Source of the DNA: Methylomonas sp. 11b
GTDB taxonomy: Bacteria; Pseudomonadota; Gammaproteobacteria; Methylococcales; Methylomonadaceae
NCBI RefSeq assembly: GCF_000515215.1
Contig: NZ_KI911557.1
Coordinates: 3,343,741-3,407,740 of the forward strand
Length of the DNA: 64,000 nucleotides
Reading direction: 5' to 3'
A model generated the notes under the pieces. It did no database searches and was not told the origin of the DNA. It saw only the letters and a list, made by a program, of their open reading frames with translations. Shown piece after piece: positions 21,476 to 32,363 of this stretch; position 1 is the first letter of the stretch, and each line of letters begins with the position of its first letter. The position numbers and the translations under genes are program-made.

Positions 21476-24400
21476 TCAGCTGGGCAAAGCCCTCAGAATG
21501 GCCGGATAGTCAAAGTTATCAGCCAAATAGGCCAGGGTTTTGCGCAATTCACGATCCTGCGGCGTTGCCAGAGCTATCGCATTTGCTATACGTTCCGGCT
21601 CCAGACTCTCCAGTGCATTTTTCAATTCCTCGCGTGCCGATGCCGGCAAGCCGGTTAACATATCCGGCGTTAATAGCGCGATTGGCCGGTTTTGTTCTGG
21701 AATGCCCTCGTAGACATAACGCACGCCCAAGTGCTTAGCCAGACAGTCATAGATTTCGCTGAAGCGATAAGGCTTGCGCACAAAGTCGTTCATACCGGCT
21801 TCCAGTAGTTCGCTACGCTGCTCCAGGAATGCCGAGGCTGTGACGGCAACAATGACGACCTCCCGCCCGCCCGGCAATTCACGGATTCTTTTCGTAGCCT
21901 CCAAGCCGTCCATTACCGGCATTTGCCTATCCATCCAGATAAAGTGCGGTTGCCAGGTTTGAAATAACTCTATGCCTTCCGAACCGTTGCCGGCTACCTT
22001 GCAGGAAAACCCGACCGATTCCATCAACTTGGCTAGCAATAACTGATTTTCAGGCTGATCTTCAACAACTAATATGCGGTAATCTTTTTGCCCCTCAACT
22101 AAGCCGATGACGGCACCGGCTTCTGCTTTATCGAAGCTGCGGTCGGCAATATCCGCCTGATTCACCTCGGCGAGCGGTAAATCTATTCTAAATAAAGCGC
22201 CTTGATCCGGGTGGCTTTCCAACGTAAGCGTACCGCCCATCAGTTCCACAAACTGGCGGGTAATGGTCAATCCCAACCCGGTGCCTTGGCTATCCCTTTG
22301 CTCGCCTAGCTGTACGAACGGTTCGAAAATACGTTGCTGATCAGCCGCCGGGATCCCCACACCGGAATCTTCGACCTCGATCTGTAGATGCGAAATGCGA
22401 TTTTTACGGGTGCCTAGGCGCAAGGTAACACCGCCTTGCTGCGTAAATTTAATGGCATTGCCCACCAGATTAATCAGCACTTGCCGCAAGCGGGCTTCGT
22501 CGCCGACAATGAAACGCGGAAACTGCGATGCCTGGTCTATCAATAGCCTCAGGCCTTTTTCGGCGGCGCGGACACTCATCATATCGGTAATATCGCGCAC
22601 CATATTGCCCAAATCGAAAGGCGCGTTTTCCAGATGCAGACGGCCTACTTCGATTTTAGCCATTTCCAATACGTCGTTAATCAACGCCAACAAATGTTCG
22701 CCACTACGATTGATAATATCGAGGTTTTGCCTTTGCTCGTCCGACAGTTGGGGATTTTTCCGCATCAATTTCGAGAAACCGAGAATTGCGTTCAGCGGAG
22801 TACGCAATTCGTGGCTCATATTGGCCAGGAATACGCTCTTGGCCCTATTTGCCGCTTCTGCCGCATCGCGCGCTACTATCAAGTCGGCGGTACGTTGCTG
22901 GATTTCATCTTCTAGGTGTTCTTTATAGCGCCGTAATTCTTCCTCGTTTTGCTTGCGATCATTGATGTCCATGCGAATACCCAGCATGCGAATGACCTTG
23001 CCGTCCGAATCGCGCTGAATACCGAAACCGCGCACATACTGCCAACGATAATTGCCGTCGGCGTGGCGCATGCGCGCTTGATATTGATATTCCGTGAAAT
23101 CCGGGGACAACACGGCGCTCATGTTGTCGCTGACTTCCGCTTGATCTTCCGGATGAACGCTTTCGAACCATTCGCGCCGATCAGCCATGCCGGTCCGAGC
23201 AGGATAACCGAGCATCGTGTAATAGGTCGGCGAAGCATACCATTGGTCGTTTTTTACATCCCAGTCCCAAATCCCAACCTGGGCGGCTTCCAATGTCAAC
23301 CGCAACCGCTCCTCCGAGTCGCGTAAATGTTCCTCTGTGCGTAAACGCTCAGCCTTATCGCGGAGCACGGAAATGCCAAAGGCCAAATCTCCGGCCAACT
23401 CCTCTAACAAACGAATCTCCGCTGCCGTGATCGCGTTTTGTTCTGCTGAATAAATCGTCAGCGCGCCGAAAATATCCGCGCTTTGATCGGCCAAAGGCAA
23501 GGCAATAACCGAGCGATAGCCGCGTAGCAATGCAGCGTCTCGTGCCGAAGCCATCAGCGTATCGGTGCAGACATCCTGAACATAGACTTTTTCGCCGCTG
23601 CAAATGGCGGCCGCCGCGGGACTGTGTGCCCCCGCCAGATCTCCGCAACTGTGATCGGTGGCTGCCAGGTAGCCGTCTTCAAAACCGGCCCAGGCCACCG
23701 GGCGTATTGTTTTGGGATAGCCATTTTCCAAGTAGCCGACCCACGCCATGCGATATTCGGCCTCATCGCAGACGATACGGCAGATTTCTTTGAGCAGGCT
23801 AGGTTCGTCGTCATTACGCAGCAAGGCCTGATTGCAATTGCTGATCGCGCGCAACTCGCGATTGAGCTTGTATAAGGCCGCTTCCGTTCGCTTGGCTTCG
23901 GTGATGTCCGTGCGTAAATAAAGATAATTGCAAACCTGATAGGCTTCGTCGTAAATCGGTGACGCGGTGATCTGTTCCCAGCGCAACTCGCCGTTTTTGT
24001 GGCGATTGGTCAGCGAGGATTTCCATAGTTTGCCTGCTGCCAATTTTGCCTGGCAGGCTTGGTATTCGTCGGCAGTTATTTCACTGGACAATAATGCGCG
24101 AGGCGTCATTTTGTAAGCCTCGCCGAACGTATAACCGGTAATGCGCGTGTAAGCGTGGTTGGTATAGGTCAATATGCCCTGAAGGTCGGTAATCTGGATG
24201 CCGGTCGGATTCTGATCCGCCGCTTGCGCCAGCCGATTGATTTCGGTGGCGAATAGGTGGCGTTCTGTAATGTCGCGGTTAGTGATGCGCCGGCCTCGGT
24301 AGTTATTGTCCGCCCCGAACACGGCCTGGCAACAATGCGAGATCCAGCGTATTTCGCCGTCGCGGCGGACAATGCGAAAGTCTACTTCAGCGAGGCGTAA

Positions 24401-25660
24401 ATGCTCGACATCGTGGCGATGATCGGTCATTAAGTGCCGGTCGTCGGCATGTATGATGCTCGGCAATAACCCGGCATCGGCCATAAACTCCTCGGCCGCA
24501 TAGCCGGTAACCCGCAAGCTGGAAGGTGTCATATACAAAATCTGCTGATCGTCGCCTTCCCAATATTCCCAGTCGTAGGTGTAGTCCGCGACGGTATGGA
24601 ACTTTTCCTCTTCGGCCGCCAACTTGGCGGCAACCTGCAATTGCTTTCGCCACGCACCGACGATGAACCGGGCGCTACTAACCGAAATCAAGGCAAACAG
24701 AAGAACCAGGCCGGCCATTTCCAGGACTTCATTCCACCACTCCGCCAGAAAATCGTCCCTAGCCAGGCCGACGCTCACCCATAGCGGGTAGGCGTCTAGT
24801 TTGCGAAAAGATACCACCCTGGCGGTATTGTCGAAGCTGAGAGGCGTGTGAAAGACACCCGAGGTGTGTCCGGATGCGAGCATCCGGCGAAATTCCGGCG
24901 AAATGGTTTTATCACCAATCACGCTGCCGGGCTCTGCATGGACGGGATGACGAACGATCAAGCCCATGTCCGCATCTCTCAGGTTAATCGCCCCGCGACT
25001 GCCAATATCAACGTTGGAAATCGCTTTTCCCAGGTTATCCAATGAAACATTGGCAAAAACCACGCCGGCAAAACTGCCGTCGGCACGGTTAAGGCGGCGC
25101 GCAAAATTAACCACCCAAACCTTATTGACATAAGACATCACCGGTTTATTGATAAATAGCCCAAGCGCCGGGTTATCGCGCAAACTAGAAAAATAGAGTC
25201 GATCCGCCATGCTGAGCCGCGTATCTTTAGGCACATCCACGCCATAGACTAGCCAACCCTGCTCGTCGGTAGCCCGAAGACCGATAACCCATGGCAAACG
25301 CGATTGTAAGCGCTGCATAAAAACCGACAGCGCCTCAGCATCAACGCTCCCCAAAGCCTGTTGCCGCTGGATTTCCTCCACAGCCACCAACACGCCTAAG
25401 TCGACCTTTTCGATAAGGCTATCTAAGTTTTGCGCGATAACCTTGGTCAGGTTCTGCGTCGTGATTTCGGCGCGCTGTTGATATTTGTCGAAGCTGCGAT
25501 ACAGCGCAAATCCCACGGTGACGATAACCAACAGATTAAGCAGTACCACCCCGGCAACCAGCCGCCTGGAGATATTGTTTGGAAAATCAAGCTGACCTGA
25601 CATAGCTGAACTCACAAGACTGTTGTGGTTTACGGGCTGCCCTGAGGTAGTTTCGGGCAA
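21476..25660 (-). CDS. multi-sensor hybrid histidine kinase (Cache-PAS-PAS-GAF-PAS-HK-REC)
   Basis: 1394 residues. A membrane helix at about 36-56 and another at about 315-335 enclose a dCache-type periplasmic sensor. Cytoplasmic modules in order: two PAS domains (about 350-590), a GAF domain (about 610-770, CDEAEYRMAWVGYL), a third PAS (DSEERLRLTLEAAQVGIWDW), HisKA with His950 in MSHELRTPLNAILGF, the ATPase domain (GTGLGLTITRQF) and a receiver with Asp1244 in IWMDRQMPVMDG. A tail of ~90 residues follows. It probably acts with the HD-GYP regulator encoded 60 bp upstream on the same strand. The input signal is unknown. ATG 25660 is used; an internal ATG (MSGQLDF) 60 nt in is equally plausible. 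Confidence 0.92.
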   Translation of the reverse strand: MPETTSGQPVNHNSLVSSAMSGQLDFPNNISRRLVAGVVLLNLLVIVTVGFALYRSFDKYQQRAEITTQNLTKVIAQNLDSLIEKVDLGVLVAVEEIQRQQALGSVDAEALSVFMQRLQSRLPWVIGLRATDEQGWLVYGVDVPKDTRLSMADRLYFSSLRDNPALGLFINKPVMSYVNKVWVVNFARRLNRADGSFAGVVFANVSLDNLGKAISNVDIGSRGAINLRDADMGLIVRHPVHAEPGSVIGDKTISPEFRRMLASGHTSGVFHTPLSFDNTARVVSFRKLDAYPLWVSVGLARDDFLAEWWNEVLEMAGLVLLFALISVSSARFIVGAWRKQLQVAAKLAAEEEKFHTVADYTYDWEYWEGDDQQILYMTPSSLRVTGYAAEEFMADAGLLPSIIHADDRHLMTDHRHDVEHLRLAEVDFRIVRRDGEIRWISHCCQAVFGADNNYRGRRITNRDITERHLFATEINRLAQAADQNPTGIQITDLQGILTYTNHAYTRITGYTFGEAYKMTPRALLSSEITADEYQACQAKLAAGKLWKSSLTNRHKNGELRWEQITASPIYDEAYQVCNYLYLRTDITEAKRTEAALYKLNRELRAISNCNQALLRNDDEPSLLKEICRIVCDEAEYRMAWVGYLENGYPKTIRPVAWAGFEDGYLAATDHSCGDLAGAHSPAAAAICSGEKVYVQDVCTDTLMASARDAALLRGYRSVIALPLADQSADIFGALTIYSAEQNAITAAEIRLLEELAGDLAFGISVLRDKAERLRTEEHLRDSEERLRLTLEAAQVGIWDWDVKNDQWYASPTYYTMLGYPARTGMADRREWFESVHPEDQAEVSDNMSAVLSPDFTEYQYQARMRHADGNYRWQYVRGFGIQRDSDGKVIRMLGIRMDINDRKQNEEELRRYKEHLEDEIQQRTADLIVARDAAEAANRAKSVFLANMSHELRTPLNAILGFSKLMRKNPQLSDEQRQNLDIINRSGEHLLALINDVLEMAKIEVGRLHLENAPFDLGNMVRDITDMMSVRAAEKGLRLLIDQASQFPRFIVGDEARLRQVLINLVGNAIKFTQQGGVTLRLGTRKNRISHLQIEVEDSGVGIPAADQQRIFEPFVQLGEQRDSQGTGLGLTITRQFVELMGGTLTLESHPDQGALFRIDLPLAEVNQADIADRSFDKAEAGAVIGLVEGQKDYRILVVEDQPENQLLLAKLMESVGFSCKVAGNGSEGIELFQTWQPHFIWMDRQMPVMDGLEATKRIRELPGGREVVIVAVTASAFLEQRSELLEAGMNDFVRKPYRFSEIYDCLAKHLGVRYVYEGIPEQNRPIALLTPDMLTGLPASAREELKNALESLEPERIANAIALATPQDRELRKTLAYLADNFDYPAILRALPS

Positions 25661-25720
25661 ACGGTCTCTTCGTATTCCTTACATTCGCCAAAGCGCGCGG
25701 CTAAACGCGTAAGGAGCCGA

Positions 25721-26746
25721 TCAAGCAGGCAGGCTGTAATCCCGTTCCCGAAAGAGCTTTAAACAAATCTCGACTACCTCGGAGTTATACAACACACCGC
25801 GATTGTCGGAAATTTCCTGTAAAGCGACATCCAAGCCCAAACCGGCTCGGTAGGGGCGATGAGACTTCATCGCTTCCACCACATCGGCAACCGCCAGAAT
25901 CTCGGCTTCCAGTAAAATCTCACCTTTTTTTAGGCCGCACGGGTAACCACTGCCGTTGGGACGTTCGTGATGTTGCAAGACGATTTGCGCGATTGGCCAG
26001 GGGAAATTGATGGATTTGAGGATGTCGTAGCCAGTCTCGGCGTGTCGCTTGATCAGGCTGAATTCCAAATCGTCCAGCCGTCCGGGCTTGCAAAGTATTT
26101 CGGCGGGGATCCGAATTTTGCCGATATCGTGTACCACGCTCGCCAAGGTCAGCCCCTCTATCCGCTCTTCCGGCAATTGCAAGCCGCGGGCGATAGCGGT
26201 GGCGAGGTGGGCAACGCGGCGCTGATGGCCAGCGGTGTAGGGGTCGCGCGCTTCGATAGTGGCCGCAATCGCCGTGACGAAATCCAGCATGCCGGCGCGC
26301 AACTTTTTCTCGCTTTCCATGAGTTTACGGGTTCGCTCTTCCACCTGTTCTTCCAGGTGGTTGCGCAGGCGGTCAAACTCCAAATGAGTGCGTACCCTAA
26401 CCAATAATTCGTCGCGCTGATAAGGTTTGGTGACGAAATCCACTGCGCCCATGTCAAAGCCGCGCACTTTTTCGTCGATATCCATGATCGCGCTGACGAA
26501 GATGACCGGCACATCGCAAGTATTCGGGTTACCCTTCAGTTGCCGGCAGACTTCAAAGCCATCCATCTCCGGCATGCGGATATCCAGCAGCACCAGTTCC
26601 GGCGGGTTTTTCAGAGCGGAATTCAGGGCCAATTCACCGCTAATAGCGGAACGAACCTCGTAGCCTTCGTCCTTCAGAATATCCGTTAACAACTTTAAGG
26701 ATGCCGGGGTATCGTCCACGGCGAGAATATTGCCTTTATGTGTCAT
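25721..26746 (-). CDS. response regulator with HD-GYP c-di-GMP phosphodiesterase domain
   Basis: 341 residues. The receiver domain (1-120) has acidic pocket Asp11-Asp12, phosphoacceptor Asp55 (LLDIRMPEMDGFEV) and Lys107 (TKPY). A coiled linker (125-150) leads to an HD-GYP domain with HDIGKIRIP (His206, Asp207), HAETGYDIL, HHERPNGSGYP (GYP at 267-269) and the metal-site Asp in ILAVADVVEA. HD-GYP domains hydrolyse cyclic di-GMP, which links this operon to motility or biofilm switching. The kinase gene follows on the same strand. The next plus-strand gene is a sigma-28-type motility gene. Confidence 0.92.
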   Translation of the reverse strand: MTHKGNILAVDDTPASLKLLTDILKDEGYEVRSAISGELALNSALKNPPELVLLDIRMPEMDGFEVCRQLKGNPNTCDVPVIFVSAIMDIDEKVRGFDMGAVDFVTKPYQRDELLVRVRTHLEFDRLRNHLEEQVEERTRKLMESEKKLRAGMLDFVTAIAATIEARDPYTAGHQRRVAHLATAIARGLQLPEERIEGLTLASVVHDIGKIRIPAEILCKPGRLDDLEFSLIKRHAETGYDILKSINFPWPIAQIVLQHHERPNGSGYPCGLKKGEILLEAEILAVADVVEAMKSHRPYRAGLGLDVALQEISDNRGVLYNSEVVEICLKLFRERDYSLPA

Positions 26747-26999
26747 AAAAATCTTTAATCAGTTTGCCGTAACGCTGCCAGGATACCCTGCCAAACGCAG
26801 TTTTCAGCAAAAAATGCCAATGCCCATAGTTTGCGGTGCCAGAAGGCCAATTCGTTCGGCACTGTTTGGACGCAGCTCGATTCTAAATGGCGCCGATGTA
26901 TCCAGCTCCGCCCGCCATTATAGTTTACGCCCCACGCCCCCGCAGGTCGCGAGTAAGTTTATCCATAGTGCCGGTATGCGGCTATTTTTGTAAATATTC
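26747..26999. other. divergent intergenic region upstream of the HD-GYP regulator
   Basis: About 250 bp with no convincing gene. On the minus strand a TATAAT at 26922-26917 could be a -10 box for the regulator-kinase operon, but the -35 position (CTGCGG) is poor. Confidence 0.4.
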
Positions 27000-27026
27000 T
27001 AAAGTTATCGGCTTGTTGTTCGATAA
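27000..27026 (+). promoter_or_regulatory. sigma-28 (FliA) flagellar promoter
   Basis: TAAAGTTA (27000-27007), exactly 11 nt, then TTCGATAA (27019-27026). The FliA consensus is TAAAGTTT-N11-GCCGATAA, so 13 of 16 positions match with the correct spacing. The ATG of the YjfB-type motility gene is 66 nt downstream. Confidence 0.75.
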
Positions 27027-27091
27027 CCTAGCGTACCCGCGCGTTGCCTTACTGCGACCGCTTTCCTAAACCAACCCGACGAGGCCACGTC

Positions 27092-27277
27092 ATGCTTGAT
27101 TCCGTCTCTTCCATCGCCGCGCTGGCGACGCAAATGTCCACCCAAAAAACCGCTCAGCAAGTCGAAGTGGCCATGCTGGTTAAAGCCAAGGAAATGCAGG
27201 AGCAACAAGGGCAAAACGCCCTGAAGTTATTGGAGTCGGCCAGTGTGCCGAACAGCGGTATCGATATCCGGGTTTGA
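27092..27277 (+). CDS. YjfB family putative motility protein
   Basis: 61 residues from ATG 27092 (MLDSVSSIAALATQMSTQKT), with GACGAGG upstream; the frame is open to 27044. The protein is all-helical, Gln- and Ala-rich (QVEVAMLVKAKEMQEQQGQN, then ALKLLESA). It matches the short YjfB family, called putative motility proteins because of flagellar sigma-factor control in Bacillus. The sigma-28-like promoter upstream supports a flagellar-regulon role here. The mechanism is unknown. Convergent with rsmI. Confidence 0.75.
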   Translation: MLDSVSSIAALATQMSTQKTAQQVEVAMLVKAKEMQEQQGQNALKLLESASVPNSGIDIRV

Positions 27278-27284
27278 TGGCAAA

Positions 27285-28136
27285 TTAACCGGCCTGCTTG
27301 TCCTGCATCGCCAACGCCGCCTGATACAGTGTCTTTTTGCGTTGGCCGGTAATCTCTGCAGCCAGCGCGGCGGCGGTTTTGGTCGAGCATTCCGTTAGCA
27401 ATATTCCCAAAATCCTCCGCTGCTCGTCGTTTAATTCGTCATCTTGCTCGCTAGGCTCGCGTCCGGCTACCAGCACCACGAACTCACCCTTGCGCATGTT
27501 TTCGTCGCGCTGGACTTTCTCCAATACCTTGGCCAGTGCGTCATCGACAATCGTTTCATGCAATTTGGTGATTTCCCTGGCCACGACGATTTGATGGTTA
27601 GCCGGAAATACCGTCAGCATATCTTCCAACGCAGCTTGGATGCGATGGCTGGACTCGTAAAAAGCCCAAGTTGAATTGTCGGCGAGCTTAGTTTCGAAAA
27701 AGCTGCGCCGCGCCGAGCCTGTTCGTGGCAGAAAGCCTTCGAAACTGAAACGACTGGTTGGCAATCCCGCCACCGATAAAGCTGAGATCAGTGCGCAGGC
27801 ACCAGGAATGGGGCACACATCCACACCTTGTTGCCTGGCCAATTTCACCAAAGGGAAGCCGGGATCGCTGATCATCGGCGTACCGGCATCTGACACCAAG
27901 GCCACCGACTGGCCAGCGCGAATTTTGTCGACCAGGCCTTGCGACGCATGTTCTTCGTTATGTTGATGCAGCGATTGTAGCGGCTTATTGATACCGTAAT
28001 GTTGCAGTAGCATTTTGACGTGGCGGGTGTCTTCGGCGGCAATCAAGTCCACTTGTTTTAATATGTCCACCGCTCGAAAACTGAAATCGGCCAGATTACC
28101 TATTGGCGTGGCAACCACGTATAATTTTCCGTACAT
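27285..28136 (-). CDS. rsmI: 16S rRNA (cytidine1402-2'-O)-methyltransferase
   Basis: Methylates the ribose of C1402 in the ribosomal P site using AdoMet. 283 residues. The tetrapyrrole-methylase-type fold opens with GKLYVVATPIGNLADFSFRA. AAEDTRH, ALVSDAGTPMISDPGFPLV and GFLPR follow, and a C-terminal helical extension ends the protein. It diverges from lpoA with 21 bp between starts, the same arrangement as E. coli yraL / yraM-yraN-yraO. Confidence 0.96.
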   Translation of the reverse strand: MYGKLYVVATPIGNLADFSFRAVDILKQVDLIAAEDTRHVKMLLQHYGINKPLQSLHQHNEEHASQGLVDKIRAGQSVALVSDAGTPMISDPGFPLVKLARQQGVDVCPIPGACALISALSVAGLPTSRFSFEGFLPRTGSARRSFFETKLADNSTWAFYESSHRIQAALEDMLTVFPANHQIVVAREITKLHETIVDDALAKVLEKVQRDENMRKGEFVVLVAGREPSEQDDELNDEQRRILGILLTECSTKTAAALAAEITGQRKKTLYQAALAMQDKQAG

Positions 28137-28157
28137 TTATTCTTCAGGCCCCGTGTT

Positions 28158-29978
28158 ATGTCTGATCGCAAATTTGCCGCCATTATGCCGCGTCGTGTTT
28201 TAAACCGCTGGTTTTTCGGCCTGTTGATACTGGCTGCTTGCAGCGAACAGCCTGTCAAAAACAAGACCCAGCTGGAAGTGCGCCCGCAACCCAGTGCCCG
28301 GAAAGCCAAACCGGCCGAACCGCCGCGCAGTTACCGGATGGCCGACAATCAAAACAGCCTGCATCTGCTGGATGCCGACACCCGTCTGCAAGCCGGCGAC
28401 AGCCAAGCCGCGCAAAAAGCCCTGGATAAAATCAACGCCGAACAGTTGCCACCGGAGTTATTCAGCAAATACAAATTACTCCAAGCTCAAGTGGCGTTGA
28501 GCATGGGCGATGCCGAGCAAGCCTTGAAAAAGCTAGAGGGCGTGCGCCCAGCAATACTCACCGATGCTGATCAAATTGCTTATTACCAATCCGTCGCCTT
28601 CGTACATGCTCTGTTGGGCGATGTGTTACCCAGCGTCAGGGCTCGTCTTAAACTGGGCCGTCTGCTGCAAAAACCCGAGCAACAAAAACAAAACATCATC
28701 GCTATCCTGGACGCGCTCAGCGTGTTGCCACTGGAAACGCTAAGCGGTTCGTCACCCATTGTCGACGAACTGAGCGGCTGGATGGCCTTGGCTAAAATTC
28801 TTAAGCAACGCAATGTGGCAAGTTTCGACACAGCCGGACAAATTCAGCAATGGCGGCAAATGTATCCCGGTCATCCCGCCAATGCGGATTATCTGCAAGC
28901 CTATCTGAATCCACCACCCGTCACTCAGCAAGTAGCCCAAGAACCGGAACAACCCGCGCAACCACCTGCTCCGGGCGCAAGCATTGCCGTGTTGTTGCCC
29001 AACTCCGGTTCTTATGCCAGCGCGGCTAAAGCCATCAGGGAAGGATTAACGGTAGCCCATCGTCTGGCCGCCAGTGCCGCGCCGCAAATGCCGTTAAAGT
29101 ATTACGACAGCGAAAAAGACGATATAGCCAATATCTATCGGCAAGCCGTCAGCGACGGCGCCAAACAGGTGATCGGGCCCTTGGTGAAAGAACAAATCCA
29201 AAGTCTGGCGCAATCCACCGACTTATCCGTGCCCGTGTTGGCGCTGAATCATGTGGAAAATCTGAGCAAAACCAATCTGTATCAATTCGGCCTTAGCCCG
29301 ATAGACGACGCGGAACAATTGGTGCAAAAAGCCAAGCGCGATGGCCAACAGAACGCAGTGCTGCTGACGCCCGATACCACACAAGGCCAACGCGTGCGCC
29401 ATTATTTGATGACTGCCTGGCAAGCGGTCGGCGGCGCAGTGGTTGGAGTGGAAAGCTATGATCCGAAACAACACGATTTCGCAGCTATTGTAAAAACCTT
29501 GCTCAGCACCAACGTCAGCGCGAATGGTCAGAAACAATCATTGGCCTTGTTTGTTAGCGCCAGCCCGGAATTGGCTAGAGAGCTGGCGCCGCAACTGAAG
29601 TACTCACAAAGCAGCGAATTGTCGATTTATGCGATGCCGAATATCTACAGCGGCCGGCAAAACCCGATTCGCGACAGCGAATTGGGCAAGATTAATTTCT
29701 GCGATTTACCCTGGGTGTTTGCCGACGCCTATACTGGCGCGCTCAGCCAACAAGCCGTGCAGAATACCTGGCAAAGTCTCAGCGATAGCCAGGTTAAACT
29801 GGTGGCTTTGGGCATAGATGCCTATAACATCATCGGCCAATTACCGCAGTTGGCCGGATCGTCTTACGCCGGCGCAACCGGTCGCTTGTCTTTAAACAAC
29901 GAGAATCGCGTTACCCGCAAACTGGTCTGTGCGCAGTTTAAAGGCGGCGTGCCGGTCGCTTCGGGCTTTATCGAATAG
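28158..29978 (+). CDS. lpoA: penicillin-binding protein activator LpoA
   Basis: Outer-membrane lipoprotein that spans the periplasm and activates the peptidoglycan synthase PBP1A. 606 residues. The lipoprotein signal (FFGLLILAAC, Cys30) is followed by an N-terminal helical repeat domain (about 60-250), a Pro-rich hinge (EQPAQPPAPG) and a periplasmic-binding-protein-like domain (about 275-600) starting ASIAVLLPNSGSYASAA. The actual start may be the ATG nine codons in (MPRRVLN). Gene order with yraN and diaA downstream is the classic one. Confidence 0.93.
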   Translation: MSDRKFAAIMPRRVLNRWFFGLLILAACSEQPVKNKTQLEVRPQPSARKAKPAEPPRSYRMADNQNSLHLLDADTRLQAGDSQAAQKALDKINAEQLPPELFSKYKLLQAQVALSMGDAEQALKKLEGVRPAILTDADQIAYYQSVAFVHALLGDVLPSVRARLKLGRLLQKPEQQKQNIIAILDALSVLPLETLSGSSPIVDELSGWMALAKILKQRNVASFDTAGQIQQWRQMYPGHPANADYLQAYLNPPPVTQQVAQEPEQPAQPPAPGASIAVLLPNSGSYASAAKAIREGLTVAHRLAASAAPQMPLKYYDSEKDDIANIYRQAVSDGAKQVIGPLVKEQIQSLAQSTDLSVPVLALNHVENLSKTNLYQFGLSPIDDAEQLVQKAKRDGQQNAVLLTPDTTQGQRVRHYLMTAWQAVGGAVVGVESYDPKQHDFAAIVKTLLSTNVSANGQKQSLALFVSASPELARELAPQLKYSQSSELSIYAMPNIYSGRQNPIRDSELGKINFCDLPWVFADAYTGALSQQAVQNTWQSLSDSQVKLVALGIDAYNIIGQLPQLAGSSYAGATGRLSLNNENRVTRKLVCAQFKGGVPVASGFIE

Positions 29979-29979
29979 C

Positions 29980-30941
<962 letters not shown>

Positions 30942-30996
30942 GGCCTTATACGCCCGTTATCATCCGAGCCGATAAACGGGCGCTTTGCATAGCTTG

Positions 30997-32262
30997 TTAC
31001 CTGACGTAATGTAGTTTTTGCCCCAACATTTCGGCAGTTACCAGCACGACCCCCCCCTCGCTGACATAAAATCTGTTTTTATCGTCTTCAAGACTCTCGC
31101 CAATTACCGTGCCGGCCGGCACTTCACAACCTTTCTCGACGATGGCTTTGGTAATACGGCAATTTTGACCGATGCGTACTTGCGGCAACAGGATGCTGTC
31201 TTGGATAAGCGATGATTCGTTCACCGTGACATTGGAGAACACCATGGAGTGCTTGATGGTTGCACCAGAAATAATAGAACCGCCCGCAATCATCGAATCC
31301 ACGGCCAGACCGCGCCGGCCGTTATCATCGAAGACAAATTTGGCTGGCGGCGTTTGTTCCTGATAAGTCCATATGGGCCAGGTCGTGTCGTATAAATTCA
31401 AATCCGGCTCGACGCCGATTAATTCCAAATTGGAAGCCCAATAGGCATCTATCGTCCCTACATCCCGCCAATAACTTTGTTGACCGCTTTGTAAATCCAA
31501 AAAGGGATAGGCATTAACAATATGATCGTCGATGACGGCGGGAATAATATCTTTGCCAAAATCGTTGGTGGAATCTTCAATTTGAGAGTCTTTAATTAAT
31601 TGCTGCCATAAAAAATCGGCATTAAAGATATAAATACCCATCGAGGCCAGTGCCGTATCGGTTCTACCCGGCATGACAGGCGGATTGGCAGGCTTTTCGA
31701 CAAAGGCTCTGACCCGACGATTTTCATCCACGTCCATCACCCCAAAAGCAGACGCGTCTTTTAACGATACTTCCAGACAGCCTATAGTTAAGTCGGCATT
31801 TTTTTCGACGTGGTCGATTAGCATTGCCGCATAATCCATTTTATAAATATGATCGCCGGCCAGGATTAAAATATGATCTGGCCGGCGGGCCCGCAGAATA
31901 TCGATATTCTGCAATACAGCATCGGCAGTGCCTTTATACCAGGATGTTTCGTCTATGCGTTGTTGCGCCGGCATTATGTCGACGTATTCGCCAAATTCGC
32001 CGCGCATGAATCCCCAGCCTTTTTGGATATGGCGGATCAGCGAATCGGCTTTGTATTGCGTCATCACGCCGATTTTACGGATGCCGGAGTTAACGCAATT
32101 GGACAAGGGAAAATCGATAATCCGAAACTTGCCGCCAAAAGGTACGGCTGGCTTAGCCCGCCAATCCGTCATATTCATTAGCCGCGAACCGCGTCCGCCG
32201 GCAAGAATTAAAGCGATAGTATTTTTGGTTAATTGATGGATATTGTGTGTGGGCGCTGACAT
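30997..32262 (-). CDS. glgC: glucose-1-phosphate adenylyltransferase
   Basis: Makes ADP-glucose for glycogen synthesis. 421 residues from ATG 32262 ([11 protein letters not shown]); the frame is open 78 nt further but that part is unlike the family. Motifs: [16 protein letters not shown] (nucleotide binding and allosteric), [21 protein letters not shown] and [11 protein letters not shown]-terminal left-handed beta-helix follows ([14 protein letters not shown] and onward). A product with a carbohydrate-binding-like fold is encoded just upstream. Confidence 0.95.
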   Translation of the reverse strand: MSAPTHNIHQLTKNTIALILAGGRGSRLMNMTDWRAKPAVPFGGKFRIIDFPLSNCVNSGIRKIGVMTQYKADSLIRHIQKGWGFMRGEFGEYVDIMPAQQRIDETSWYKGTADAVLQNIDILRARRPDHILILAGDHIYKMDYAAMLIDHVEKNADLTIGCLEVSLKDASAFGVMDVDENRRVRAFVEKPANPPVMPGRTDTALASMGIYIFNADFLWQQLIKDSQIEDSTNDFGKDIIPAVIDDHIVNAYPFLDLQSGQQSYWRDVGTIDAYWASNLELIGVEPDLNLYDTTWPIWTYQEQTPPAKFVFDDNGRRGLAVDSMIAGGSIISGATIKHSMVFSNVTVNESSLIQDSILLPQVRIGQNCRITKAIVEKGCEVPAGTVIGESLEDDKNRFYVSEGGVVLVTAEMLGQKLHYVR

Positions 32263-32363
32263 GGTTAAATCTTCAGAAAAATAAACTGCTGGCCGAATAG
32301 GTTTTATAGGGTGTATCAGGTTTTCCCAAGGCTTTTTCAAACCTAAAAATTAACGGCGAAAAC

